Positions 35,901-47,366 of a stretch of DNA of 64,000 nt are shown in pieces. The translations under genes and the position numbers were made by a program. The stretch comes from Bugula neritina (taxonomy: Eukaryota; Bryozoa; Gymnolaemata; Cheilostomatida; Bugulidae): contig OZ037769.1 in assembly GCA_964035545.1 (NCBI GenBank), positions 604,501 through 668,500 on the forward strand, written 5' to 3'. The notes under the pieces are model-generated. The model was given only the letters and a program-made list of their open reading frames with translations. It was not told where the DNA came from and searched no databases. Within the stretch, counting starts at the first letter, position 1, and each line of letters opens with the position of its first letter.

Positions 35901-36507
35901 CAACACAATAAGTCACTCCAACCACCAGGAGTTCTGTCTGCACATGTCTAGGGCTAACATCATGCTACCGATACCTCTGCACATCACCCCTTCCTTCAAC
36001 TCAGACTTTGGTAGGAATGTAGTCTAACTCCCTCTCTCCAGTTATTTAGTGTTTCAGTTAAACTAAGAGCAGTTATTGTAAACAAGTACATATTTCAGAA
36101 AGGTTTAAATCTATATACTTTTTACCAAAGCAACATAAAACTTTATTTTAAAATTTCACAGTTAAGCTCAAATTCTAAGCAGCAATTTATAAATGTATCT
36201 TGTTTTAGCGATCAAGTCCCTTTTATAATTTTTTTACTATCATGGCCGTGCTATGTTGACACTCTTTGCTATGGTTACAGTGTCGCTGAAGTGGCAGCTG
36301 CACATAGAGTTTGTGACACTGACCACCCACATACCGGACCAGGCACCTGCAGAGAGTGACACAGCAAGCACCTTGTGGCATGGGCTGACAGATTTAGATA
36401 CAGAGACTATACACTGGCACCTGCCACTCACCTTGCTCTCAACTAGTCCTCTGCAGTGTGGCATCATACAGTCTGTCAAGTGTGATGATTTAGTGCAACT
36501 GGACTAA
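29911..36507 (+). CDS. RGP1: RGP1 homologue, RAB6A-GEF complex partner protein 2
   Basis: Eight exons join in phase: 29911-30029, 30186-30337, 30542-30625, 30895-31047, 34540-34692, 35132-35259, 35833-36010, 36281-36507; 397 residues against about 391 in human. RGP1 pairs with RIC1 as the guanine-nucleotide exchange factor for Rab6 at the Golgi. It is an arrestin-like Rgp1-family protein. Diagnostic blocks are the N-terminal AGEEVVCQLCFTNP, ETLAWSTAQIHCQC, the FRGGFVKYSYKLTIGTQRP segment, NPFL plus an Arg/Lys-rich ARKRN, YNISNLHGKVARISLPKTSY, GEDLSCTFDFS and the late VSLKWQLHIEFVT. The first ATG opens directly into the conserved strand. A poly(A) signal is at 36723. Introns 2, 4 and 6 carry tandem arrays tied to splice sites; intron 4 is 3.5 kb of almost nothing but repeats. 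Confidence 0.97.
30441..30545. repeat. 49-bp triplication of the RGP1 exon 3 acceptor
   Basis: TGCAG|GTGAGAGG-type junctions occur at 30444, 30493 and 30542, exactly 49 bp apart, each followed by (A/G)GATTACAGTA. The last one is the true exon start because it alone continues into the conserved coding sequence; the other two are intronic copies of the junction and of the first exonic bases. Confidence 0.93.
31050..33070. repeat. 24-bp minisatellite in RGP1 intron 4 (about 84 copies) with higher-order repeats
   Basis: The unit is a 24-bp AT-only-plus-C sequence containing atatctttatatctat. It begins two or three bases after the exon 4 donor at 31048. Variants recur in blocks: the distinctive taaatctgtaatatattatg appears at about 31916, 32660 and 33020, indicating segmental duplications of several hundred bases inside the array. 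It reads open for hundreds of codons (IYNILYLY repeats) and is not coding. Confidence 0.96.
33255..34539. repeat. 29-bp minisatellite ending at the RGP1 exon 5 acceptor (about 44 copies)
   Basis: A 29-bp unit containing cactgttactatatagtcta repeats to the very end of intron 4: the acceptor ACTCACACTGCAG is the unit's own ACTCACACTGTTA with two changes. A run around 33715-33925 reappears around 34010-34225, a higher-order duplication. Confidence 0.95.
35697..35836. repeat. 34-bp repeat of the RGP1 exon 7 acceptor (five junctions)
   Basis: TAG|GTCAC occurs at 35697, 35731, 35765, 35799 and 35833, exactly 34 bp apart, with a CTTCTGTTTCTAG tract before the last four. Only the last continues into the conserved exon (GTCACTGTCACC). 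Each unit carries a complete pyrimidine tract plus AG plus the first exonic bases. Confidence 0.95.
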
Positions 36508-37342
36508 ACACTTGATATAAATGGCCACCTTTGTTACTTGGTTTTTTAGGTTTTTTACATTTATTTGAAGATAGATGTTTAAATTTTTATGTAGAAACTC
36601 TGTTCATAGTTATGCTAATCAGCAAAATGGATTAACTTCTATTTCATTGAAAATTATTTAACTGTGTTTATTTTTTATAAAGTCACGTGTTTAATTCAGA
36701 CTCTTAATTGTATTTAAAATATAATAAATAAAATATTGTATCTTTACTCTCACTGGATGGAGTTGTCATCTCACCAAAATGTTAGTCTGTCATTAGATAC
36801 AAAACAACACAACCACTTTAAGGTTTAACAGCAATATTCAGTAGAGTTCAGAATAATAACTGCTAGCCTAAGTTCTTAATTACATGCAAATATAGTGTGC
36901 GGAGTAATCCACTACCAGCTATAACCCAACCTCTGAGGTTAAATCACATGTGATGTAGTTATCTGTAACATAGAATGGAGAGCTAAAGTAGATGACAATG
37001 CAGTGCTCAGAACAAAGAAAGTGCACTATTTCTTAAACTCTTGAGTTATTAGTCCAGTCTGTTTTCACATTTCAATAATAATTATAGCTTTAAAGCAGAC
37101 TTGAAAAGAGTCAAGGAGGAGGCAATTACTTCACACGCACGCAATAATGTGCCAAGATGAGCTGTGATTGGTCAAATTTGTTTTCAAAACCACCATTGAA
37201 CAATTTTAAATTATGTAATTTAAAAGCAGAGCCATAACTAAGGAAATCAGTTGGCTTGAGTCAGTTGACTACCTTCCATCAATTCGTTAACAAAAGATTA
37301 TCAAAATGACTCTGTGTACAAGCTATGCTTTGATGTGAATAG
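36508..37342. other. Intergenic region downstream of RGP1
   Basis: This holds the RGP1 3' UTR with AATAAA at 36723-36728 and the likely promoter and 5' UTR of the next gene. Nothing else is recognised. Confidence 0.5.
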
Positions 37343-40139
37343 ATGAATGTGGTAAGATTTATCATAAAATATATATTTTAGTTTCCACCTGTTGATATGT
37401 TAATTCTAAACTTAGAGATTTTTTGCTTAGTATCGACACTTGCAGCTTTTCAGTTTTTAGAAATACTAATGATTCCTAATTTTACTTTATTTGGAGTGAG
37501 TGAGATCAAGATGTAGTACTCTAGCAGTAGCAGTTGAAATTTGTATTGCTATCACTATAACAAATACTTATTAGCATGGCTTCAACAGGAGTCAATAATC
37601 TATATTTTGATTTTAAAATATCACTATAATGTCAAATTCAGTTCAACTTAAAGGCCATCTTGGAATAAAATTTTCTTGCAACAAAGTCGTGTATAATTAT
37701 AGTATAGCATGATAGAATATGTTAAATTGTATATATATATGTACGCTGCATTACCATAACCTGTAGCTATACCTCTAGACTCTAGTCAATAGAGTGATAC
37801 AGATATGCATGTAACTTGAACATGTACTTGTACATTCATCGTAATTATTTTTCATTCTATGGTTTTACTTGTAGCTGTCTCGATTACGAGAGGTAATCGA
37901 CATTAGTCTGACCAGAGCAGTCGCATCTTTCCGTCGACTCTTCAGATATATTAGATATTGGTTGCCTTTCTCGTGGTAAGTTCTCAGCCTATTTATTTAT
38001 AAATCTCACCCTAAATTATCTCCAGTTCATTCCTTATTGCTGCGTAGAGACTTCATTATTATCTACAATATCATGATACTATGTATCTATACAAAGTGAT
38101 CTAGTAACTGAAAGAGCATAGAATTAATAAGAAGTAAACGGTTCAACGTGATTACTAGTAAATATATTTAAATGATTATGTCAAAAATAAGCTATCATAT
38201 CGTCATACTTCACTCTGAGTATTCATATGCTGATAGTCTTTATGCTGACGCTAGGTGCAGAAGGACTGAAGATACCGACTCCCTAATGAATTCCAGCACG
38301 CAGACTGACTCGAATGAGGAGATTCAGATAGAGTCAGCTCATTACTTGTGGGAGCCCAGAAGCCCTAGAACTATGACAGCACGCTTCGATGCTGACCCTT
38401 CTAGTCTGGATCCATTCTACAGAAGGAATCTGTTCAAGCCAATATCTGCTCCAACACCAAATTCTTATCAACCACTATATGCTTCTGATCCTTTTCTACC
38501 ACAAGATGGTTCCAATCCTCATCCACCACCAAATGCTTCACATTTTCATCACTTGCCAACTGATGTTAATTATTTCCGACAACCACTTGGTTGCAATTGT
38601 TATCCGCTTTCTTCGTCTAGGTATCCCAACTCATCTGGTCAAAACTCTCCAAACTTAGATGATTGCTGCGATCTTTTCAACCACTGCACTCTTTGTAATG
38701 TAAGTTCTTCAAGATCCCCTTTACCAACTACTTTTCCGTCATCTTTCCAAAACTCTGGTTGCCAATTTTGTGCCAACTCTTCCGAATCAACTGAAGACAC
38801 TCTATTGTTTGATGATGAAAATCTGAACCTCAACACATCATCCAACTCATCTCTTGCCTCTTCCAGCTTTAGACTGGGCTCCGAAAATCCATCAAACCAG
38901 CTTTCCATTATGTCAGCCTTTGCCTTAGAATTAAGGAATCGCTATGGTTCATATAATGCACCTGGTATTTGGAAACCAGACCTTGAAGATTTCAGAGGAA
39001 TGCACATTTCTACTGATGATGAAACACCTTCTAGCCCTTCATATCCTACTAGCACTACTCAGGTTGACAGTACCCTCAGCTCCCCTAACTACTTGCAGTT
39101 GCCTGCTCCTAGAAGAACAACTCATCGCGCACCAAAAAGCGACCTGTTCCGGGTTCACACTGCATTAAACCAGGCTCAGACTTCTGAAGAAGAGATCTCA
39201 CAGCCAAGCAACACCTCATCTCGCCAAGCTCTCTTTTACCACACTCTTCAACAGGATAACAGAAATACTTCTGATGTTGTCACTCAGGGTGCTAATCTCT
39301 CTGCCACAACTCCAGCTCCTACCACTGTTCAAGACCAGCATGGTTCTGAGGCAGTGGTATGTTCACCTGCATCTAATCCTTCCCTGGGTGATGAATCTCA
39401 ATGGAGTTTGCCCAGCTCACCAACAAGTAACCCCCCCAGGACAAACCTTTCTTCTCCACCCCTACCAGCCAGCTTCACTGCATTCCCTGACAGCTTCCCT
39501 GCTTTGAATTCTTCCCAGATATCCTGCTATGACGTAGAAGATGGTGTTCTAACAGCTTCTGATAATACTCACACACCTGAACCTAATGAAATCCTTTTCA
39601 ACATGACAAAACCAACTGTCAGCAGTAGCAGTGATGTGCAAACCACATCTGCTGTCAGCAGTGAGCATGTGCAAACAGCATCAGTTGTCATTAGTAGCTC
39701 TGAGCATGTGCAAACAGCATCAGTTGTCAGTAGTAGCAGTGAGCAAGTGCAAACCACATCAGTTGTCAGTAGTAGCTCTGAGTATCTGCAAGCAGGATCT
39801 GTTGTCATTAGTAGCTCTGAGCATGTGCAAACCACATCAGTTGTCAGCAGTAGCAGTAAGCAAGTGCAGACGAATCCTCGCTCTTCTGAAAAGCAAGACT
39901 CAGCTGAAACACCTCCAACTGTAACTAGCAGTACTCAGTCTATGGAGAGAGAAATTTCCGTTCACCATAGTCTCACCTCCTCTGCTGCCTCACCTTCGAC
40001 TTCCTCCACCTCACCAACAGTTCTGGAGAACTTTCCAGAGTCTGATCAGGTTGATGCTGATGGTTGGCTGCTGGTATCAGGTTGGCACCCCCTTACTCCA
40101 TCACTACTTAACCAAATTCTACCTAATTTACTACAATAG
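37343..40139 (+). CDS. Unrecognised Ser/Thr/Pro-rich protein with tandem SEHVQT repeats
   Basis: The long exon 38237-40139 is certain to be coding by length and composition. Upstream, exon 37875-37975 (LSRLREVIDISL, then a basic FRRLFRYIRYWLPF amphipathic stretch) joins it in phase, and a tiny first exon 37343-37351 would supply MNV; together 670 residues. The protein is Ser/Thr/Pro/Asn-rich and probably disordered. Residues near the C-terminus hold about seven 12-14-residue repeats of SVVSSSSEHVQTT. It ends in an acidic-aromatic ESDQVDADGWLLV segment. An alternative ending splices at 40080 to 40440-40516, replacing the tail by an acidic EEEELMDSSEV...EDFDD; AATAAA follows at about 40728. The acceptor of the long exon could also be 38255. 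I recognise no family and assign no function; the first exon is a guess. Confidence 0.68.
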
Positions 40140-40439
40140 TAAACATATGATATAAACTTTATAACAGTTAGATTGCTAATTGGTTTGATAGGTAGGATTT
40201 ACTTAGCTCAAGTAACCTGAATATTTAATGGAAAGTGACTGTTTGCTTATCTCAATTACTACAAAATGTTAGCTTGAATGGGTTATTCAACAATTTGCTT
40301 TAAATTTACTCATGCATGTTATTTTATTTAAATTAAAGTTTTCGGAGTTGTCTAACCTGCTGGCTGTTGAGGTTTTCCCTCTACAACAAATACCATGGCA
40401 GCTTCACTTGTTATATAACAACTGTGTTTTGTATTTCAG

Positions 40440-40516
40440 AAGAAGAAGAGTTAATGGATTCATCAGAAGTAAACTGTGAGCTGTTGGTAGAGGCATTGGA
40501 AGATTTTGATGATTGA
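40440..40516 (+). CDS. Alternative last exon of the Ser/Thr/Pro-rich gene
   Basis: After a TGTATTTCAG acceptor, the sequence encodes an acidic 25-residue tail ending EDFDD and a stop. It is in phase with a CAG|GTTGGC donor at 40080 inside the long exon. If that splice is used, the last 19 codons of the unspliced form are lost. Confidence 0.5.
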
Positions 40517-43500
40517 AACCATTATAACATAACAAACTCTTGTTGATGTTGATAATATGGCATAATATTATAATTATCATTACTCTGTTGCTCATGAATA
40601 TATATCTAAAATAGCATTATAACGTACATGTATTTGAACCTAAATTAGTTTTCAGTAATTCATTTTAACCAGATTTTTGTTGTTGGTTTTGGATTAAGAC
40701 TCAAAGCTTTTTTTTCCTCTTGTAACTAATAAAACCTATTTAGCATCTCCATCAATGCAATGTATGAAAGAGTTTCAGAATTAAAAAAAAACAAAGAATT
40801 TGCCAGAAATTAATAATTTATGTTAAACCAAAGTAAAGCATTACACTTTCCCTTATATTTCAAAAGAAGAAATAAATACGCAGAGCCTGTGACACTTTAG
40901 CAGATGAATTTAGGCTTAACAAAGCACTATATAATCATTCTTTTGCCTAATGATTAAAATAATGGAAAGCTCAACTTGCTTTCTAGAAATTTTGAAGTTA
41001 AATTTAGCTGAATTACTTTGGGTTTGGGATTGCATTGTATTCGCCTAGCAGCTACTAAACCAACATCTACAGCAGGTGTTAGTTAGAGGGTAGTTATTAT
41101 CATTTCTTCTGAGTAATTACAAGTTACTCAGTTTGCATAAGCTCCGTCCACAATACCTGTTGTTACGTAATTCACTAAACAGCCACCACGATGTTATATA
41201 ACATAGGGTGAGCTTGTAGTCTATTTGCTACAAAGCTTTTTCAGGTCCATTGTTAATAATAGCTGTAATCTTTATTGGAATTCTTGAATGCAGCCAACTA
41301 TACCTTGTGTTTAGAGCTACAGTTTATGGTTAGTAGTAGGAAAATCTTATTTTATTGCCATATTGAGTGAACATTAACATTTTAACATTCAGTAAAATTG
41401 GCAGAAGTGGCAACATTGGAAAAAATGCCACACTTTTAAAATTAGGGTTTGGAATGGGGAGTTTGGTTTTGGGTATAATCTGGGATTGGGGGGTAACAGT
41501 TGGGGCTTGAGCTTGGGGTTTGGAAAAATTTAACACCAGCTTGTGCCATTTTTACCTAGTTTCTATTTGTGCCATTATTACCTGTGCCATTTTTAGCTGT
41601 GCCATTTTTACCTAAAATCCCTAAAACAGTAAAAATCCTAATTCTTATATGCTTTGTCCTGTTAAATTATAAAACCTAAAAAATTGAATAAATAGTATAA
41701 AAGCTACTCACTTTTTGCCATAAATGCTTCATGATGTGTTGAAAAGTATCTATTTTGTTGGATGAGAAATTAAAATGTTATAAAAGCATTCATGGTTTTT
41801 CTCAAATTTTTATTGCAAATACTACAAGATGGGAAAACTCCCAAACTCAATAGGCTATTGGGAACACTGAACTGAAACTATAGAGGTTTTAGTTCAATGG
41901 ATTGTATACAGTGGAATATTATTTCAACCTGCTGCACAGGTATGTATGACAGTTTAATCCCAGTTAGATGCCATTCATTTATTTTAGCACCGGATATAAT
42001 AATAAACTTATATATGCCTATATAATGTAAATATGTTTTACCAATTGCTAAATAGCTAATATGCTAATAGCTAGTATAAATTATTTGGAATAATATTCTA
42101 ATTTTCACCAAACTACATTAATAATAGACATTACTTTCAATGAATTCTTAATAACAAGATATCTCTTCAAACAACAAAAAGTATAAAAATGAAAAGTTGA
42201 TAAGTTAATGCAAATCAAAGAAATGTATATATGTGCTAAATAACAAGCAAGTCATCCCAGTAAATTTCAATAAGATTTAAATAAATTGCACATTTATAAA
42301 ATATATGTTATATCAAACTGAATAAATAGCGTCTAGCTTGGAAGAGTCTATGTGGGATGACACCTGCATGACTTGGTCCATTTGATATTTGGTCAACAAA
42401 CACAGAGTTATGTCCACATGTACTAATCATAGATATACCATTTTAGTTTCTCTAAAGTTTCTTTAAATATAGATAAATATTTCAATAATATTTAAATAAA
42501 TTGCACTTAAAATATATATTGAACCAAAATAAATAAATACCGTTCAAGTGGGAATTTAGGCTGGTGTCTAAATGGGACGTGTCTATCTGGGATGACACTG
42601 TTTCTGCATAGCTTAATTAGTATAATAGCAAACATTAAAGTAAACTTTCTTGAGCTACATTTTATTTCAACTTGGCCACACAATAGGCTACCTGATTACT
42701 GTTAATAGTTTGTTTCCCCAAAAAGTTAAATGAAATGTTAATAAAATTTGTAGATATAGCCATTTCTGACTTTTTGTAAGAAATTAAAGACATCATGGTA
42801 AGACTACAAGGTGAAGCTCCCCCAATAGGCCTATATACATCTGGTGAGGTTATGGCTTTGCCATTTTATATATGATACAAAACACTCTGGTGTTGCTACT
42901 AGTAGATAGTCATGATAATATTTATTATACATTATATCATTGAGGGAATATAGGTACATGTATTTGACTAAAATAAATTCTAATTTGTTTCTTCCTCCCC
43001 CCCTCTCCTTTCACATTCTAGTCACAAACCTCAGCCATGCACCTTAGCTACAATTCATGAAAAGAAGTCCACTCCAAATTTTTTAGTATCTGTTACTAAA
43101 CTTTTTTCTGATAAAAGTGGAAGTGAAGTAGAAATAGAAAAAACAATTTTAGTTTTAAATAGCACCATAGAAATGAGCAATGTTCGCATGATTTTACCTC
43201 CCTCTGCCATCTGTGCTGGCACAAACTGTACAGCAAAAACATGATTTTTGTCGTAGATCTGAAAGAGTATCTTTATTTATTGGTGTACATATTAAATAAA
43301 CAAAGATCAGATGCAACCAAATCAGCAAAGTTTTACTATATTTGTTGTGTCCTACCCGATACAAAGGCACAGTAAAAATTTTATTAGATTCTGACAGTTG
43401 TAAAAGAGATAGAAGAACCAACTGATACGGCCTATAATAAACTACAGGTGTAGCATTTAGTTTAGAGATTATTTAACTAGTACCTAACTTGTAAAACAGA

Positions 43501-46500
43501 CAAATGAGAGCAAAAAATGCAAACGTTGGCCCGTTATGCCCCCCCCTCCCCTTAACCCTGTAATTGTTTTAAACTATGCTATATTATATAGCATAGTTTA
43601 AAAATTTAGTTTCAAACTTTGAAGCAGTCAACAATTTTTTTTAATATTATTTGCACATATATTTAATAGCAGTATTTAAGGTATAGTCTAACTGAGGTGT
43701 CTTTCATCTGGAAAAACACTATTACTCTTAGAAAGTTCCTAGCTTGGTCTCATGCAGCTGTTTTAACAATAAAGGTTTTACCACAACCTGTTGCATAACT
43801 CTCAGGGCTTGCTTTCAGAAATGTTTATTTGCACTAAGGTAATGCTTGGAATAAACCAGCCAATTAAGTATCTTTGGTAATTTCTCTGCTGGGAAACAAA
43901 CCTATAATTTAAATTTTCAAGCTCGAAGCTGCAGCTAGAAAGAAACAGCTTTCCAAAAGTGTATAATTATGTCATTCATTAAATGTGATTAAAACCAGCA
44001 TTATGTACAACTGCAACAGATTAAATGAAATCAGCAACTATTAGTGCTAAATTAAAGGTTTATGGAAAATAACCACTTTCTAACAAACTAGTTTCAGTAG
44101 CCAACGTACATTCCTTATAAAATACAGGGAGGCCATCTTTTTCTCTGAGACATTAAACTTTTATACTTCTACACGGAAATTTAGTTTCTTTGATTCACAT
44201 GAACCCAATAACTAAGATATACCTTATAGTAGAAAAAGTGAAACACTGCTCAAATTTTGAAAATATTCAGAAAAGTAATGCTGATTCTGTTGGACTGCGC
44301 CACATATATGTCTAATTTACATCTATAAGTCTTGAACTCATGATAATAAAGTTAGTCTAGAAAAGCTAGCTGCAACAACCCGCAGTGTATCTCTCAACAT
44401 CGTCAAACACTCACTGGCTGCTAAAATAATTTAACAAAACCAGCTCTGACCACGACTGTATTTCATGTTTAACAGAACTGTAATAAATAGCTAACCATTC
44501 CTCCCTCACCCAAATGTAGAACTGGAAAGCAGCAAAATATTAGTAATATTTTACTATTTATTTAAATAGCTTTTAGTCTTATAATATCTCAATGCTATAT
44601 TATAATAGGTAATAATTTATTGAAAGTAAACGGTTATGTATATATTGTATTATTAGAATAAATTATATTATAATACAAGCAACAAATAATATGATCAGTT
44701 ATAATTTCTATAGGACAATATATAATGTTTTAGCTTTGAATTATATATCAAACCTATAAGATTTATTACATACTAATGTTTATTATTATATTTTTTAGAT
44801 TATAGAAGGCATCATGTTTAATACATTACTCTGCTTAGAATTGAATTATACCTGTAGAAATTTAATTACAAAGCAGTAAATAAGCTTTTTTTCTCAACTA
44901 GTTGTCTTCAGCTACTCAAATGAGCAGCAGATCTACAGGGTTTGGAATGGTATGTAGGTGTAATAAAACACATTTAGTTTATACAGAAACCATTTCTGCT
45001 ATATTCGGTTACTTATGAAGGTTGACAAACATGGCTACTAACGCAAGCTTGTTCTGACATTTGACCGCTTTCAGAAATTACTCACTTTTTTCCAAACACA
45101 AATAATTATTGTTACCCTGAAAGTCACGCCAGTGCTAAGTAGTTTTGTCATTTATTGTTCAAAGCATGTCATTACGTGATTAGCATTGCTATAATAGAAG
45201 ACACTTTATTTAGAGTTCTCTGGCCAACAGCTGATAGTTGAATCCTTTTGTTAAAATTATCTTCTTACAGACAATAGGAGCTTATGTAATATGTTACATA
45301 ATACAACATGGTGGTGCAGTGTAATAGAGTTTGTGTTAACTTTTGAAACCATGAACAACAATTTTGCTCAACTAGAGAAGTTCAAAACTGAAAAAACTGT
45401 ATTTTATATTCAAGCTGTCACTTTGCAGCCTCTTTTAATTAGCACATAACTTGGAAGCCAAAAAATCATCATGTTATATAATAGTATAAATAACCGTAAC
45501 ACTGTGGTTGCTGTACCAATATGAGTATAGAACTTACAAGATGTAAAGTGAAAGTGTTATAATGTAGAGTTGAGCAATTATAAATAGTTTGAAATATAAA
45601 GAAATAAAGTATAATGATATCATTATATTATTTAACAAATGCTTCATGTTGTAATATTAGCAAAAGATAGACTATAGGCATATTTACCATGCTCACCATT
45701 TTTTAAAACTAGTTAATAATATTTTATAATATAATATAATATAATTTAAAATTAGCTAATGTTTCAAAACTAGTGTTATAGTATCATAGTCCAGGCTGTA
45801 AAATTTGGTTTCACATCATTTTATTTCATTTATATAATATAAAAACGTACAAATAAAGTTAGTACATACAAATATTGTGGCTGTGTGTGTGTTTTAAAGC
45901 AAGAAATATACTATACTTCAGAATTATGCTTATATTATATTCCATATGACAACTATGTGAATAGATTGCAAATTAGAATAGAATAATATATATTTCTGTT
46001 GTAGTTATGTAGAGAGAAGGAAATCCCAGAGAAAATATTATGGAAGTACTACTGAAAATATGACCACTGATCGCTCTACATTTTTCTTTAAAGAAAGAAA
46101 ATTGATGATTTATTTAGCTTATTTTAGTGAAAAAATATTTTTATCTGTTCGTATTGAAGTAAACTCCATAAATTATTCGTTAATAAACAAATTTCAACTT
46201 TAAATCTACAAGCTAGAATTAGCTAAATTAGCTTACTTATTACAAACTCTTATAAAGTACAAATGGCATCACAGATAAAGCTGTGAGAAGCAGCAAACTG
46301 TTTCTGCTTTTATATAATAGTTTCTCCAAGTTGTTAACATCTCTGCATGCACTATAACGCAATCAAACCTAGGGCTAAATCAATGTGAAATGTTAACTTG
46401 CATTGATCACTGCAACTTCTTTGTTTCATTCTGAATTTATTTTTTAAAAATTTGCTATTGGCTGTTTTTTCAACTTTTGAAAAACTTAAATGATTGTTTA

Positions 46501-47330
46501 AAAACTATTGCTTTGCACAAGTTGTATATTTTTATAATTGTAGGATGTATAATCAAATTAATTTGCCTTTTTATTTACCATGGAGAATAGCCACATATAG
46601 GAAGGCTTAAAGTGGTAGTAATATTGGAGTATCAGACTTGCTTGTCATAATATAGTAGGTGTTAGTATAAAATAATGTTGTTTATTTCAATTGAATATTA
46701 TTACGCGCCAAAACTTGATTTAAAAATTTTATTTTCTTTAATTTAAATTTTTTGCTAGTATTACTTTTTTTTGTTTTAAATTTAAATATAATATTATAAA
46801 TTTTTTTTAACACGTTGTAACTACTAAAAACGTGCCAATAGAATAAAATTTTGTTTCGCGGATGTGCATGCCTTAAAATAATACGTATAAAAGCTAACGT
46901 TTTCGTTGCAACGAGCATTCGCTCAGATACTCGCTAGCACCTAGTTGCCGTCAAACCACACCTGCTGTTAGCTAAACTTCAACCGCATTTCACTAAAGCC
47001 TATCAAACTTGAAGTCAAAGGTAAGTTACCGAACGCACTTTAACCAAAAATAATTTTAAAGCTACGCAATTAGGTTATACTTGTATTAAATTTATAGCAA
47101 TATTAATATATTTTTATTAAATTTTCTCAAAATTTTGAGACTGAAAGTGAAAGTAAATGACGACTATTAGAAATGTCAAATTATTTTATCTCATTACCGT
47201 TTCTAATATTTCATAGCAACACTGACAGTGTAGGTGTTTGCTAACAGATGATTAATTTTAAATGCTTTGTTTTGATGATGATAAAACCCAGTGGTGCATT
47301 TATGTTGCATTGTTTATTTGCATTATTTCA
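40517..47330. other. Long AT-rich region with no established gene
   Basis: No open frame here resembles a known protein. A G-rich stretch at about 41441-41525 has several runs of three to six G. Three short segments have exon-like borders (43022-43244, 44903-44950 and about 46008-46055) and are reported separately as weak candidates. From about 46870 the promoter and a non-coding first exon (donor AAAG|GTAAGT at 47021) of the next gene appear. Confidence 0.5.
43022..43244 (+). CDS. Possible orphan exon (about 74 codons)
   Basis: A strong pyrimidine tract and acceptor (CTTTCACATTCTAG) precede an open frame encoding HKPQPCTLATIHEKK...VTKLFSDKSGSEVEIEKT and ending in TGA. The phase would fit splicing from 37975, making an alternative 3' exon of the Ser/Thr/Pro-rich gene, but no conserved protein is recognised and chance is possible. 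Confidence 0.25.
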
Positions 47331-47366
47331 GCACTAAACTAAAAGGAATTAAAATAATTAGAAATA

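Noticed and set aside
38639..38908. Minus-strand open frame opposite the Ser/Thr/Pro-rich exon
   Set aside because: It is a shadow of the 655-codon plus-strand frame, whose composition and length are clearly coding.
46682..46918. Lys/Asn-rich minus-strand open frame (78 codons)
   Set aside because: AT-rich composition, overlapping the promoter side of paralogue A, with no recognisable domain.
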